This document shows, one piece after another, positions 47,063 through 58,042 of a stretch of 64,000 nucleotides of DNA. The stretch is from NCBI RefSeq assembly GCF_029869925.1, contig NZ_CP118605.1, positions 62,001 to 126,000 on the forward strand. The letters run 5' to 3'. The notes under the pieces were generated by a model that saw only the letters and a list, made by a program, of their open reading frames with translations, had not been told where the DNA came from and did no database searches. Origin of the DNA: Microbulbifer bruguierae. Lineage in GTDB: Bacteria; Pseudomonadota; Gammaproteobacteria; Pseudomonadales; Cellvibrionaceae. A program made the position numbers and the translations under genes. Position 1 is the stretch's first letter. The number at the start of each line of letters is the position of its first letter.

Positions 47063-47599
47063 AAACGAGATATGAAAGCACGGTCCAAGAAGGCCCGCAT
47101 TAACGATCAGATTGAGGTTTCTCAGCTGCGGTTGATTGGTGCGGATGGTGAACAGGTAGGAATTGTTACGCTGGAAGAAGCACTGGAAGCAGCGCAGAAA
47201 GCCAGCCTGGATCTCGTTGAAATTGCACCGGACTCCGATCCCATAGTCTGTAAGATCATGGACTATGGCAAGCATGTATTTGAGGCCAAAAAGGCTAAAA
47301 ATGCGGCTAAGAAGAAACAAAAGCAGCAGCAGATCAAGGAAATGAAGTTCCGTCCCGGTACCGATATCGGCGACTACCAGATCAAACTGCGCGCCCTGAC
47401 CCGCTTCCTGGAAGACGGCGACAAGGCAAAAGTATCCCTGCGCTTCCGCGGCCGCGAAATGGCCCACCAGGAGCTGGGGATGGAAATGATGCAGCGTATC
47501 GAGAAAGATCTCGAGGAGCTGGGTACTGTGGAGCAGCGGCCGAAAATGGAAGGCCGTCAGATGATCATGGTCATCGCGCCCAGTAAAAAGAAAAAGTAA
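47060..47599 (+). CDS. infC: Translation initiation factor IF-3 (ATT start)
   Basis: IF-3, 179 residues when begun at the ATT codon at 47060 ([27 protein letters not shown]). The first standard ATG, at 47072, lies 21 bases from the only ribosome site (GGAG at 47047), too far, whereas ATT is nine bases away. P. aeruginosa IF-3 carries the same IIKRE-M start. Using the rare AUU codon lets IF-3 repress its own synthesis. The C-terminal half contains [47 protein letters not shown]. It prevents premature joining of the ribosomal subunits. Ends in a Lys-rich tail and is followed by a hairpin. Confidence 0.95.
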   Translation: MKRDMKARSKKARINDQIEVSQLRLIGADGEQVGIVTLEEALEAAQKASLDLVEIAPDSDPIVCKIMDYGKHVFEAKKAKNAAKKKQKQQQIKEMKFRPGTDIGDYQIKLRALTRFLEDGDKAKVSLRFRGREMAHQELGMEMMQRIEKDLEELGTVEQRPKMEGRQMIMVIAPSKKKK

Positions 47600-47630
47600 G
47601 ACCCAAATAGCAATATTTGAGTCTTCTTTT
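47599..47630 (+). terminator. Attenuator-like hairpin between infC and rpmI
   Basis: Stem AGACCCAAATA / TATTTGAGTCT (one mismatch), loop GCAA, then TCTTTT. It overlaps the infC stop region and could lower transcription into rpmI-rplT. The downstream 110 bases before rpmI also include GCCCACTCGTGGGT, and may form the leader on which L20 acts in many bacteria. Confidence 0.6.
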
Positions 47631-47742
47631 CGGGATGTGGTCGGGCGACGGCTGCCTTCTCACTCCCGCATAGCCCCAGGTTTCGGCCTGTGGCCAATTA
47701 ACTAAGCCCACTCGTGGGTCATTATTTACTTTGGAGTACAAA

Positions 47743-47937
47743 ATGCCGAAAGCAAAAGTACACAGTGGCGCTGCCAAGCGCTTCAAGAAGACGGCTTCGG
47801 GCTACAAGCACAAGCACGCGAACAAGAGCCACATCCTCACCAAGATGTCCACCAAGCGTAAGCGTCAGCTGCGCGGCACTCAGACTATGAACAAGTCTGA
47901 TGCTGGTTTGGTCGATCGTATGCTGCGCGCCAAGTAA
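47743..47937 (+). CDS. rpmI: 50S ribosomal protein L35
   Basis: 64 residues beginning [20 protein letters not shown], the invariant L35 start, with [25 protein letters not shown] following. Very basic. The ATG at 47743 is preceded by TTGGAG; an in-frame TTG at 47731 is ignored because it precedes the invariant start. Sits 36 bases before rplT in the usual pair. Confidence 0.98.
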   Translation: MPKAKVHSGAAKRFKKTASGYKHKHANKSHILTKMSTKRKRQLRGTQTMNKSDAGLVDRMLRAK

Positions 47938-47973
47938 TTGGCTCCAGTCACAAAGGTTTAAGAGGATAGATTT

Positions 47974-48333
47974 ATGGCCCGTGTTAAACGTGGTGTAGTG
48001 GCGCGTCGCAGTCACAAGAAAATTCTGAAGCAGGCTAAAGGTTACTACGGTGCGCGTTCTCGCGTATTCCGCGTAGCCAAGCAGGCAGTCATCAAAGCTG
48101 GTCAGTACGCTTACCGCGACCGTCGCGTCAAGAAGCGTAACTTCCGCGCTCTGTGGATCACGCGTATCAACGCCCAGTCCCGCGCTGAAGGCATGAGCTA
48201 CAGCCGACTGATTGCTGGCCTGAAAAAGGCGGATATCGCCCTGGATCGCCGTGTTCTGGCTGATCTGGCGGTATACGACAAAGCCGCTTTTGCTGCCGTA
48301 GTTGAAAAAGCCAAGGCAGCCCTGGCAGCTTAA
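47974..48333 (+). CDS. rplT: 50S ribosomal protein L20
   Basis: A 119-residue basic protein ([54 protein letters not shown]) matching L20 throughout. It binds 23S RNA early in 50S assembly and, in several bacteria, represses the rpmI-rplT message. AGGATAGA precedes the ATG. A strong terminator follows, separating the ribosomal genes from pheST. Confidence 0.98.
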   Translation: MARVKRGVVARRSHKKILKQAKGYYGARSRVFRVAKQAVIKAGQYAYRDRRVKKRNFRALWITRINAQSRAEGMSYSRLIAGLKKADIALDRRVLADLAVYDKAAFAAVVEKAKAALAA

Positions 48334-48381
48334 TTAGCGCCTGCAGAATGAACTGGCCCGTGAGGGCTGGTTTATGCATTG

Positions 48382-48420
48382 AAAATAGGGAAGGGCTGTA
48401 CGGCTCTTCCCTATTTTTTT
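48382..48420 (+). terminator. Strong terminator after rplT
   Basis: Stem AAAATAGGGAAG / CTTCCCTATTTT with an inner imperfect part, followed by a T run. In E. coli the equivalent place holds the pheST attenuator, but I see no Phe-rich leader peptide here. Confidence 0.85.
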
Positions 48421-48525
48421 ATCTGCTTTGCAAGAATTCTGAACGCATCCGTCCGTTACTATCCGCTAGTTACATTTTGTTGCTTGTTGCTAGCTACGTA
48501 CGGCTGCGAATAAAAACTTTATTAG

Positions 48526-49572
<1,047 letters not shown>

Positions 49573-49584
49573 GCGAATCCACCA

Positions 49585-49610
49585 TGTAGGAGCCTGCCTT
49601 GCAGGCGAAC
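49585..49610. repeat. REP-like element between pheS and pheT
   Basis: TGTAGGAGCCTGCCTTGCAGGCGAAC. The GCCTGC / GCAGGC palindrome and GTAGGAGC head resemble the repetitive extragenic palindromes common in Pseudomonas. It can form a hairpin within the pheS-pheT message. Only one copy was seen in this window. Confidence 0.6.
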
Positions 49611-49651
49611 CGCGCAAAGCGCAAAACAGAATTCAGAATTAGAGAACGATT

Positions 49652-52036
49652 ATGAAATTCAGCAACGCATGGTTGCGGGAGTGGGTAAACCCGGACCTGA
49701 CAGCACAACAGCTGGCCGACCAGATCACCATGGCAGGTCTGGAAGTGGACGCAGTAGAAGCGGTGGCTGGCGAATTTTCCGGTGTCGTAGTGGGCGAAAT
49801 CGTTGGCTGCGAACAGCACCCGGACGCAGACAAACTGCGCGTATGTAAAGTAAAAGGCCACCCGGAAGGGGAAATGCAGGTCGTGTGCGGCGCGCCGAAT
49901 GCCCGCGTCGGCATCAAGATCCCGTTTGCCCTGGTGGGCGCCAAGCTGCCCGGCGACTTCAAAATCAAAAAAGCCAAGCTGCGCGGTGTCGAGAGCTTCG
50001 GCATGCTGTGCGCCCAGACCGAGCTGGAATTGGGTGACGACAGCGACGGCATCTGGGAACTGCCCGCAGACGCGCCCACCGGCACCGATCTGCGTGAATA
50101 CCTGCTGCTGAACGACAGCACCATCGAAGTGGACCTGACCCCCAACCGCTCCGACTGCCTCGGTGTAGCCGGCATCGCACGGGAAGTGGGTGTACTGAAC
50201 CGCTGTGCGGTAACCGAGCCTTCCATTGAAGCCGTCACTCCACGTATCGACGACAGCCTGCCGGTATCCCTGCTGGCCGAAGACGCCTGCCCGCGCTATG
50301 TAGGCCGCGTTATCCGCAATATCGATATCAGCGCTACCACACCCCTGTGGATGCAGGAGCGCCTGCGTCGCAGTGGCGTGCGCAGCATCGACCCGGTGGT
50401 GGACGTTACCAACTATGTTCTGCTGGAATTGGGCCAGCCCATGCACGCCTTCGACCTCGCCAAACTGAGCGGCGGCATTTTTGTGCGCATGGCGGAGCAG
50501 GGCGAAAAGCTGACCCTGCTGGACGCGCAGGAAGTGGAACTGAAGTCCGATACCCTGGTAATCGCCGACGAAAAGGGCCCCCTGGCCATCGCCGGCATCA
50601 TGGGTGGTCTCGATTCCTGCGTAACCGAAAACACCAAAGACATCTTCCTCGAAAGCGCCTTCTTCAGTCCGCTGGCCATCGCCGGTAAAGCGCGCTCTTA
50701 CGGACTGCACACCGATTCCTCCCACCGCTTCGAGCGCGGGGTGGACTACCGACTGCAGGAAAAAGCCGTTGAACGCGCCACCCAGCTGCTGCTGGATATC
50801 GTTGGCGGTGAGCCGGGCCCGGTACACCTGCGCGAAGTCACCGAAGCCATGCCTGCCGAGCGCCGTATTACACTGCGCCGCGAGCGGGTGAAAACCGGCC
50901 TCGGTATCGCCCTCTCAGACGAGGAGATCGTCGACATCATTACCCGTCTGGGTCTGGAAAAGCTTTCTGAAAGCGAAGAGGGCTGGAATTTCCTCGTGCC
51001 CAGCTTCCGTTTTGATATCGCTATCGAAGCCGACCTGCTGGAAGAACTGGCGCGTGTATACGGCTACAACCGTATCCCCAGCGTGAGCATGAAAGCGTCG
51101 CTGGACATCGTGCCCCGCGCGGAAGCGGCCGTGGCCCAGTCCCGCCTGGAGCAGACCCTGCTGGCCCGTGGCTATCAGGAAGCGATCACCTTCAGCTTTA
51201 TCGATAGTGAGTCCTCCGCCAAGTTCGATCCGGATGTGGAGCCAGTGGCCCTGCAGAACCCGATCAGCGCTGAACTGTCGGTAATGCGCACCACCTTGAT
51301 GGCAGGCCTGGTCAAGGCGCTGCAATACAACCTGAATCGTCAGCAGGATCGCCTGCGCCTGTTCGAGACAGGCCTGCGTTTCGTGCCGGGTCAGTCCGTT
51401 GCAGAGCTGAAGCAAGAGCGCATGATTGCCGGCCTGATCTACGGCACTCGCCAGCCGGAAGGCTGGACCGGTGGCAAGGATCTGGTGGATTTCTACGACA
51501 TCAAAGCGGACGTGGAAGCACTGCTGACCCACTACGAGGCAGAAGGGGAATTCACCTTCGCACCGGCGAAACACCCCGCACTGCACCCCGGCCAGTGCGC
51601 CCAGGTACTGCGCAAGGGCGTACCGGTGGGGATTATTGGTGCCCTGCATCCGCAGCTGCAGCAGGCATTCGATCTGCCCAAGGCCGCCTTCCTGTTCGAG
51701 CTGAGCCTGGACGCCATGGGGCAGGCGGTGATTCCGTCATTCGCACCGCTGTCCAAGTTCCCGGAAGTGCGCCGCGACCTGGCCGTGCTGGCCGATGTGG
51801 AAACCCCGGTAGGGCACCTTGCCCAGACCGCGGTGGAGGCCGCTGGTGAATTTTTGACAGACTTCAACATTTTTGACGTCTATCAGGGCAAAGGCATTGA
51901 TTTTAATAGAAAAAGTGTCGCCATGGGCTTGACCTTTCAGCATCCCTCGCGCACCCTTACTGACGAAGAAATCAATGCCGCTATCGAAGCGGTGGTTGGT
52001 GAGTTAAAACAAAAATATAACGCCAGCCTGCGTTAA
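49652..52036 (+). CDS. pheT: Phenylalanyl-tRNA synthetase beta subunit
   Basis: A 794-residue protein. The N-terminal tRNA-binding domain ([62 protein letters not shown]) is followed by B3/B4 editing and B5 domains ([20 protein letters not shown]). The C-terminal FDX-ACB anticodon-binding domain includes [21 protein letters not shown]. The length matches the family. It starts 79 bases after pheS across a REP-like hairpin, so cotranscription is expected. Together they charge tRNA-Phe. Confidence 0.98.
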   Translation: MKFSNAWLREWVNPDLTAQQLADQITMAGLEVDAVEAVAGEFSGVVVGEIVGCEQHPDADKLRVCKVKGHPEGEMQVVCGAPNARVGIKIPFALVGAKLPGDFKIKKAKLRGVESFGMLCAQTELELGDDSDGIWELPADAPTGTDLREYLLLNDSTIEVDLTPNRSDCLGVAGIAREVGVLNRCAVTEPSIEAVTPRIDDSLPVSLLAEDACPRYVGRVIRNIDISATTPLWMQERLRRSGVRSIDPVVDVTNYVLLELGQPMHAFDLAKLSGGIFVRMAEQGEKLTLLDAQEVELKSDTLVIADEKGPLAIAGIMGGLDSCVTENTKDIFLESAFFSPLAIAGKARSYGLHTDSSHRFERGVDYRLQEKAVERATQLLLDIVGGEPGPVHLREVTEAMPAERRITLRRERVKTGLGIALSDEEIVDIITRLGLEKLSESEEGWNFLVPSFRFDIAIEADLLEELARVYGYNRIPSVSMKASLDIVPRAEAAVAQSRLEQTLLARGYQEAITFSFIDSESSAKFDPDVEPVALQNPISAELSVMRTTLMAGLVKALQYNLNRQQDRLRLFETGLRFVPGQSVAELKQERMIAGLIYGTRQPEGWTGGKDLVDFYDIKADVEALLTHYEAEGEFTFAPAKHPALHPGQCAQVLRKGVPVGIIGALHPQLQQAFDLPKAAFLFELSLDAMGQAVIPSFAPLSKFPEVRRDLAVLADVETPVGHLAQTAVEAAGEFLTDFNIFDVYQGKGIDFNRKSVAMGLTFQHPSRTLTDEEINAAIEAVVGELKQKYNASLR

Positions 52037-52166
52037 CCCGGTCTACGCTCCGGGATGCGCAAGTTGCCAGCGTATCCCGAGAGCGTCTGCCTCCGGGTTA
52101 CAAGCCGCAGCGGTACCAGGCTTAAAAACCGGAGTCGACGCCTCTGAATCTGTTGGGCAGGAACCA

Positions 52167-52472
52167 ATGACAGAGGCACTGACCAAGGCCGGGCTCGCCG
52201 AAAAGTTGTACGAAGAGCTGGGTTTCAACAAGCGCGAAGCCAAAGAAATCGTCGAATTTTTCTTCGAAGAAATCCGCAACGCACTTGAAAATAACGAGCA
52301 GGTCAAACTGTCAGGGTTTGGCAATTTCGACTTGCGTGACAAAAGCCAGCGTCCGGGAAGGAACCCCAAGACTGGCGAAGAAATCCCCATATCCGCAAGA
52401 AGGGTGGTTACCTTCAAGCCGGGGCAAAAACTCAAGGCACGAGTAGAAGAAGATGCTGGAAGCGAGTCATAA
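52167..52472 (+). CDS. ihfA: Integration host factor subunit alpha
   Basis: A 101-residue DNABII protein. [58 protein letters not shown] is typical IHF-alpha, and [29 protein letters not shown] contains the DNA-kinking arm. Partner of the product encoded at 29285. Its last 20 bases overlap the start of the MerR-type gene, the standard ihfA-merR arrangement. Confidence 0.98.
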   Translation: MTEALTKAGLAEKLYEELGFNKREAKEIVEFFFEEIRNALENNEQVKLSGFGNFDLRDKSQRPGRNPKTGEEIPISARRVVTFKPGQKLKARVEEDAGSES

Positions 52473-52818
52473 CAGCGAATTGCCGGTAATTCCCGGTAAG
52501 CGCTATTTCACCATCGGTGAGGTCAGCGAGCTGTGTGCGGTCAAGCCTCATGTGTTGCGCTACTGGGAGCAGGAATTCCCTCAGCTCAGCCCCGTAAAGC
52601 GCCGCGGCAACCGCCGCTACTATCAGCACCAGGATGTCATCCTGATCCGCCAGATCCGCGCGCTCCTGTACGAAGAAGGCTACACCATCGGCGGCGCCCG
52701 CCTGCAGATGGAGACCGGCAGTTCAGAAAAAGTGCAGACCGTACAACTGCAGCAGGTGATCCCGCAAATGATCGCCGAACTGGAAAGTGTGCTGGAATTG
52801 CTGGAAGTCCAAGCCTGA
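52453..52818 (+). CDS. MerR family transcriptional regulator (ihfA-linked)
   Basis: 121 residues with a MerR winged helix ([67 protein letters not shown]), followed by a short coiled coil ending [11 protein letters not shown]. It lacks metal-binding cysteines in the C-terminus and resembles the conserved MerR-like gene after ihfA in most gammaproteobacteria, whose role is unknown. The start lies inside ihfA, so translation is coupled. Followed by the tRNA-Pro promoter. Confidence 0.94.
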   Translation: MLEASHNSELPVIPGKRYFTIGEVSELCAVKPHVLRYWEQEFPQLSPVKRRGNRRYYQHQDVILIRQIRALLYEEGYTIGGARLQMETGSSEKVQTVQLQQVIPQMIAELESVLELLEVQA

Positions 52819-52840
52819 TTCAAAAAGGCGTAAATCGGGC

Positions 52841-52868
52841 TTGCAATCCCCCCGCACTTAGGTATGAT
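52841..52868 (+). promoter_or_regulatory. Sigma-70 promoter upstream of tRNA-Pro
   Basis: TTGCAA and TATGAT separated by 16 bases, about 78 bases ahead of the tRNA start. Both hexamers match the consensus in at least four of six positions. Confidence 0.6.
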
Positions 52869-52945
52869 TTGCGCCTCATCGCCAAGCGATGCCCCTTATA
52901 AATCAAGCACTTACGCGATTTTCACGCAGCTTGATTTGCTCTTAT

Positions 52946-53022
52946 CGGAGTGTAGCGCAGCCTGGTAGCGCACCACACTGGGGGTGTGGTGGTCGTCGGT
53001 TCAAATCCGGCCACTCCGACCA
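52946..53022 (+). tRNA. tRNA-Pro (GGG)
   Basis: 77 bases with encoded CCA. Acceptor CGGAGTG / CACTCCG, D arm GCGCAGCCTGGTAGCGC, anticodon stem CCACA / TGTGG with loop CTGGGGG giving GGG, and T arm TCGGTTCAAATCCGG. The accessory region begins right after its terminator, so it is a plausible integration site, although no duplicate of its 3' end is visible in the window. Confidence 0.96.
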
Positions 53023-53051
53023 TTATTTGCGTTGAGTTCTCAACGACTTAG

Positions 53052-53078
53052 AAGCCCGCCTCTTGAGCGGGCTTTTTT
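53052..53078 (+). terminator. Terminator of tRNA-Pro
   Basis: Stem AAGCCCGC / GCGGGCTT, loop CTCTTGA, followed by a T run. Confidence 0.92.
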
Positions 53079-53200
53079 GTGGCTGAAATTTAAGTCCACA
53101 TTAAGTCCAGAGAAAAAGATCACACTACTTGGGTGAGTTACCAGGCAACTGGGGTAGGGCATGTTGAAATGGTGCTCAGAAAGTCTCTGGTTCGCTCTGA

Positions 53201-53608
53201 TTAGGTGCTTATGTCTGCAGTAATTTGGCCTTGGCTATATAGGCGATCAAACTCTTGCCTAGCGCGTTTTTTGTGACTTACGCATTCCACCATGTGTTGG
53301 TCTGACTTGAAGGAGTGACAGCCTTCGGGAGCCTTATAGTATTGAAACCAGGTTTTAAGCTTGAGTGCATTCTCTGTCGCTTTCTCCTTCGCGCGTTGAG
53401 CTGCTATTAACCCGCGTTGCTTTTTCAGCTGAGCCTGCTCTTTCCTCTGGCGTTCGAGCATTGCTCTTCTTTCTTTTTGCCTTTCGATCTGCTCCTGCAT
53501 TGCTTGCTGGGCCATGTGTGCTGTGTAGTTTACATACGCTAGCCTTAAACCAAGGGAGATAAATCCGGCCAGTAGAATTCCAGCGGCAATTTTAAGTATT
53601 AGTCCCAT
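53201..53608 (-). CDS. Membrane-anchored coiled-coil protein, unknown function
   Basis: 135 residues. An N-terminal transmembrane segment (MGLILKIAAGILLAGFISLGLRLAYV) is followed by a charged helix rich in Gln, Arg, Lys and Glu (AMQEQIERQKERRAMLERQRKEQAQLKKQRGL) that should form a coiled coil. The C-terminal domain has two cysteines (EGCHSFKSDQHMVECVSHKKRARQEFDRLY), perhaps disulfide-bonded if exported. No homologue is recognised. It is the last minus-strand gene downstream of the nuclease-like trio, with 61 bases between them, so cotranscription is possible. Confidence 0.7.
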   Translation of the reverse strand: MGLILKIAAGILLAGFISLGLRLAYVNYTAHMAQQAMQEQIERQKERRAMLERQRKEQAQLKKQRGLIAAQRAKEKATENALKLKTWFQYYKAPEGCHSFKSDQHMVECVSHKKRARQEFDRLYSQGQITADIST

Positions 53609-53669
53609 CTCAGTCTCTGAAATATCGTTTGCTTATGAGGAAGGCCCAAGTGGGAGCTCTATATACATC

Positions 53670-54449
53670 TTATCGGCTGCTCCCTTGCTTCTCTGTCGAT
53701 TCCCTGAGCACCTTGAGTTCTTCAATAGAGTATGCGGGCCTTCTTTTGTGCAGCATTGCGTGACAATTTGGGCACACAGGCCTTAGGTCTTCTACAGGGT
53801 TGAGCTCATACTCTTCACCGATTTCCGCGAGTGGAAGTAGATGATGGACGTGGGTGAACCCTTTTCCAATTTCGCCGTATTCCCGCTCGAAATCAAAACT
53901 ACAAACTGAGCAGGTGGTGCCGTGGGCTTTTAGGCAATCTTTACGCGCCTGTGGGTTTCGCTCGTAAACATTGATAGAGATAGTCTTCGTGCTGCCTTCG
54001 ATGTATTTCTCTGGCTCAGAAACCTCCTCTGCTAAAATGTCAGGTCGAGTGTCGGTGCCACTTCTAAAGCTCCACGTGATTTGCACTGGAGTTTCGTTTT
54101 TGTACTCTTTTGCATAAGCCTGGCCGGCAAAAATAAACGGTGATCGATCTTCTTCTCGGTAAAAAATGTAGACGTTAGTTTCGTCGCTCAAAAGTGATTG
54201 GATTGATCCTTGCTCAATATGTGATTGATTCTTTCCATACCAAACGAGGTCATCACCAATGAATTTATTCTTATAATCATGGCCCGTACGCCCGGCAACT
54301 CCCACATTACAGAAAATAAACCAGTCTCCTTCATAATTTGTATAGCCAGTATTCCAGTTTCCTTTTTGCTTTTCTGAGGGTACATTGCATATATGGTAAA
54401 TATCATTTTTCGTATATTCATTGCCTGCAGTGAAATTATAGGTTTTCAT
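53670..54449 (-). CDS. DUF3427-like domain plus HNH endonuclease
   Basis: 259 residues. The N-terminal part (YNFTAGNEYTKNDIYHICNVPSEKQKGNWNTGYTNYEGDWFIFCNVGVAGRTGHDYKNKFIGDDLVWYGKNQSH) has the look of the DUF3427 domain found fused to helicases and nucleases in defence islands. The C-terminal HNH module has Cys pairs CSVCSFDF and CPNCHAMLH around the His-rich core FTHVHHLLPLAEIG (residues about 190-245), the metal and catalytic ligands. It is expected to nick or cut DNA. It lies 63 bases after the SEC-C gene on the same strand. A defence role is inferred. Confidence 0.85.
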   Translation of the reverse strand: MKTYNFTAGNEYTKNDIYHICNVPSEKQKGNWNTGYTNYEGDWFIFCNVGVAGRTGHDYKNKFIGDDLVWYGKNQSHIEQGSIQSLLSDETNVYIFYREEDRSPFIFAGQAYAKEYKNETPVQITWSFRSGTDTRPDILAEEVSEPEKYIEGSTKTISINVYERNPQARKDCLKAHGTTCSVCSFDFEREYGEIGKGFTHVHHLLPLAEIGEEYELNPVEDLRPVCPNCHAMLHKRRPAYSIEELKVLRESTEKQGSSR

Positions 54450-54511
54450 TATCGGTCCTTATATATTTATCCCATGCTATAGCAATGCTGGATATGGAAT
54501 ATCTGAGATAT

Positions 54512-55621
54512 TCAATTTTTCATGTTTAAAAGTTTGGTATTCTCTATCTCGAATGCGCCAAGATCTTTCGTGTCGATAAGGGCGTCACTAACAGTTGGTG
54601 TTGTAACTCCCTGAGAGAACAAGTTTTCAATATAAGATTTTTGGGGTTTCCCTAGTCCAGACCACCATTCTTCAGATAAATAATTGTTCTCTATTGACAA
54701 GAAAATAAAAGCGGTTAATGAGTCTTCGATAGATTTTGAGTTGCAGAGACTTGCGTAGAATTGATCGGCAGCTGGAATATGTTCATCTATGCAAGAAAGG
54801 CAAATATAGCCCGTGCTGGCGCTTGAAAAGGAGTTAACTATGATATAGCTAGGAATTTTTTCGGGCTGCATAGAAATTTTTTGAAGCTCTTTTCCCTGAA
54901 AGTCAAACCGCGGAGCTACTGCTGCGCTCGTCATTACCATAGGAGGCTCCGCTAGGGTGAAAACAATATGGCTAACGCCGCTGTAATCTTTGCTGAGCAA
55001 TATTGAATCCATTTTTTTCTTTAGGTATTCAAGATCGTTTTTTGTAAGATCATTGTTTTCGTAAGTCCACTTATGCCCAGCTTGTATTGATATTTGCTGA
55101 TCAATACTCTTTCCCTTGTCTAGATTCTTTAATAAATCAAATGTTCCAGCGGACTTTTCTTTGACAAATATTTCTCGAGTGAGAGCCCTGTAGGCTACTA
55201 AAAAGCAGTTTTCTTCAGAAATCTCGAAGTCTTTCTTCTCTATAGGCTGAAATAGATGATTATCGTGGTAGTTGCAAAAGCCGGTAAAAGTCGACGCCTT
55301 TTGTAGCCCAATTTTTTGAGGGCTGATGTCGAATCCATTGTTGAAATTTGCGCCTGTTTTGAAAGTTGTTAGGACATGCCCATTACTTGAGATTTCTTTC
55401 AAAGATGAGCTCTTTGAAATCGAGTGCGCTTTAACAATTTTACCCGAGCATCCATCCTTCATAGGTTCCGGGACGCTGCAATACTTTTGTGAGTAAAAGC
55501 TATTAAACTGCTTGTATAGAGTCTGCTCGCTAATTGGTGTCTGTTTGTCTCTATCTAGGTGGCATTTTTTGAATTTTTTTCCAGAGCCGCACCAGCAGGG
55601 GGCATTTCTGCCTATCTTCAT
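54512..55621 (-). CDS. SEC-C zinc-motif protein with HNH-like His/Cys pattern
   Basis: 369 residues from the ATG at 55621. The SEC-C motif GRNAPCWCGSGKKFKKCH sits at the very N-terminus, a zinc knuckle first known from SecA. Further on, CSGKIVKAHSISKSSSL and STFTGFCNYHDNHLFQPIE give a Cys...AHSIS...CxxHD pattern resembling an HNH-type fold, so this too may be a nuclease, but that is tentative. The longer frame (TTG at 55723) runs through a perfect palindrome that looks regulatory, and AAGAG precedes 55621 at a good distance. Middle gene of the trio; AT-rich compared with the chromosome around it. Confidence 0.75.
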   Translation of the reverse strand: MKIGRNAPCWCGSGKKFKKCHLDRDKQTPISEQTLYKQFNSFYSQKYCSVPEPMKDGCSGKIVKAHSISKSSSLKEISSNGHVLTTFKTGANFNNGFDISPQKIGLQKASTFTGFCNYHDNHLFQPIEKKDFEISEENCFLVAYRALTREIFVKEKSAGTFDLLKNLDKGKSIDQQISIQAGHKWTYENNDLTKNDLEYLKKKMDSILLSKDYSGVSHIVFTLAEPPMVMTSAAVAPRFDFQGKELQKISMQPEKIPSYIIVNSFSSASTGYICLSCIDEHIPAADQFYASLCNSKSIEDSLTAFIFLSIENNYLSEEWWSGLGKPQKSYIENLFSQGVTTPTVSDALIDTKDLGAFEIENTKLLNMKN

Positions 55622-55702
55622 TTGTTGCTCTTTACCATTTGGAGAAATTTTGTAATTAATTTTATCGTGAGTGTTGATGTAGTATGGGTTTGTTATCTCA
55701 AG

Positions 55703-55719
55703 ATGTGAAATTTTCACAT
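55703..55719. promoter_or_regulatory. 17-base perfect palindrome upstream of SEC-C gene
   Basis: ATGTGAAA, a central T, TTTCACAT. It lies about 80 bases ahead of the chosen start and 47 bases beyond the GIY-YIG gene stop. Such symmetry is typical of a dimeric regulator operator. No regulator gene is adjacent. Confidence 0.5.
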
Positions 55720-55765
55720 TCAACGATAAGTGGAAGATAAATTTTCAATTTCAAATTTATCGCCA

Positions 55766-56626
55766 TTATATGGTTGTTTCTTGGTTTTCTTTGTATGTGG
55801 CTCCATTCTTATCGATCCACCTTATCGGTCCTGGAGATTGGGCGCCAAGCAAAGTTGATGCAGCCGCACTTGGTGATGAAAATAAAATATCTTTCTTTAA
55901 GGTTCCCACTTTTCCTCTGGTATCTACTAAGTCTTCATCCATTAGCTTTGCTCTGAGTTTTTTCCATCCGTCTGAGATTGAACCAGTTTCTTTTAGCGAA
56001 AATTTACTTCCGGAGCGAACTAGATAGCCTTCGGGGATCTCAATCATGGTGGCTTCAATTCGATTGCTCTTGAGGAAGTATGTAATCCCTTTTTCGAAGT
56101 TTTCTTTGGTTTCTTGATTTGCAATAGAGCTTATTAACGATCTAATCCCCGCGACAGGGAGTATTAGAGAAATCTGTTCAATAAAATACTCCATGTCGGA
56201 AATGTCTGCCTCTGATAGTTTGGATAGTGTTGGTTGATTAGAATTTAAAATTTCAGAACTTTTTGCCTCTTTAGCGATGCTCACGAGCCTAGATTCTAAG
56301 TATTTAATGTGAGCTTTGGTAAGCATGTCGTCTCTAGAATAGAAACAAATAAATGAATCGAAATCTTTTTCGCCAGATAAGTGCTGCTTAATTCTTATTC
56401 GGAGAGACTCTGCTTCGCCAATGTAAATGGAATCATCATAATCGGATGATCCGGCTGTAGAACGAAGAAGGTAGACACCTGAATTCTCGAATTCTTCACG
56501 AGAAAGAATGGTATGTGCATTGGCTCTCTGTGCAGAAATAGCTTTCCCTGGCCAGTTACCTATTTCGAATGTCTTAGGTCCTTCTGGGACGCCATCGATC
56601 ATATATATTGTGATTTTCTTACCCAC
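55766..56626 (-). CDS. GIY-YIG nuclease family protein with C-terminal DUF4357
   Basis: 286 residues. The GIY-YIG core is at residues about 45-125: SGVYLLRSTAGSSDYDDSIYIGEAESLRIRIKQHLSGEKDFDSFICFYSRDDMLTKAHIKYLESRLV. GVYLL and YIGE are the two signature strands, then the Arg helix and the late Glu metal ligand in YLESRL. The C-terminus (GYLVRSGSKFSLKETGSISDGWKKLRAKLMDEDLV) matches the DUF4357 domain often attached to these nucleases. First gene of the minus-strand trio; its promoter lies toward the IS element. Expected to cleave DNA. Similar proteins occur in phage and defence loci, and this is an inference for the present one. Confidence 0.88.
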   Translation of the reverse strand: MGKKITIYMIDGVPEGPKTFEIGNWPGKAISAQRANAHTILSREEFENSGVYLLRSTAGSSDYDDSIYIGEAESLRIRIKQHLSGEKDFDSFICFYSRDDMLTKAHIKYLESRLVSIAKEAKSSEILNSNQPTLSKLSEADISDMEYFIEQISLILPVAGIRSLISSIANQETKENFEKGITYFLKSNRIEATMIEIPEGYLVRSGSKFSLKETGSISDGWKKLRAKLMDEDLVDTRGKVGTLKKDILFSSPSAAASTLLGAQSPGPIRWIDKNGATYKENQETTI

Positions 56627-56790
56627 AGTTTTCCTTAAGTGGTATCTGGGCCGATTTGTTCTAGCTTTTTAGGGATAACAATGCTTGATTTGATGTACGG
56701 GTATATTCGCTAGATGATTGTAGTGGCACACTCAATTTGGCCACCTGACTTTGAGTGATATTATCACGCTCAACGAGATCAGGTGAATTA

Positions 56791-57110
56791 ATGACCAAGT
56801 CAACAAAGAAGCGATTTGACCCCGAGTTCAGGCTCGAGGCAGCCCAACTGGTAGTCGACCAGAACTACACCGTGAAAGAGGCTTGCGAAGCCATGGGAGT
56901 CAGTAAATCCACGATGGAGTCGTGGATTCGGAAGTTGCGGGCAGAGCGAGGAGGCAAGGCGCCTGAAGGCATTGCTATTACTCCCGAGCAACTTCGCATC
57001 CAAGAGCTAGAACGGAAGCTTAGGCGAGTCGAAGAAGAGAAAGAAATCCTAAAAAAGGCTACAGCTCTCTTGATGTCGGACTCGCTGAACAGTTCAAGAA
57101 AATCGAGCGA

Positions 57111-57114
<4 letters not shown>
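56791..57114 (+). CDS. IS3-family transposase OrfA
   Basis: 107 residues with an intact Tnp_1 helix-turn-helix ([42 protein letters not shown]) and a leucine-zipper-like coiled coil ([25 protein letters not shown]). It binds the IS ends. The heptamer A AAA AAG at 57051-57057 is a standard -1 slippery site, and the -1 frame is open from there into orfB, so an OrfAB fusion would be made if orfB were intact. Confidence 0.9.
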
Positions 57115-57977
<863 letters not shown>

Positions 57978-58042
57978 CCAGTACACTGCTTTTTGGATAA
58001 AAAATAGCGACACCAACTATCACATTGAAAAAGGAAGATTCA

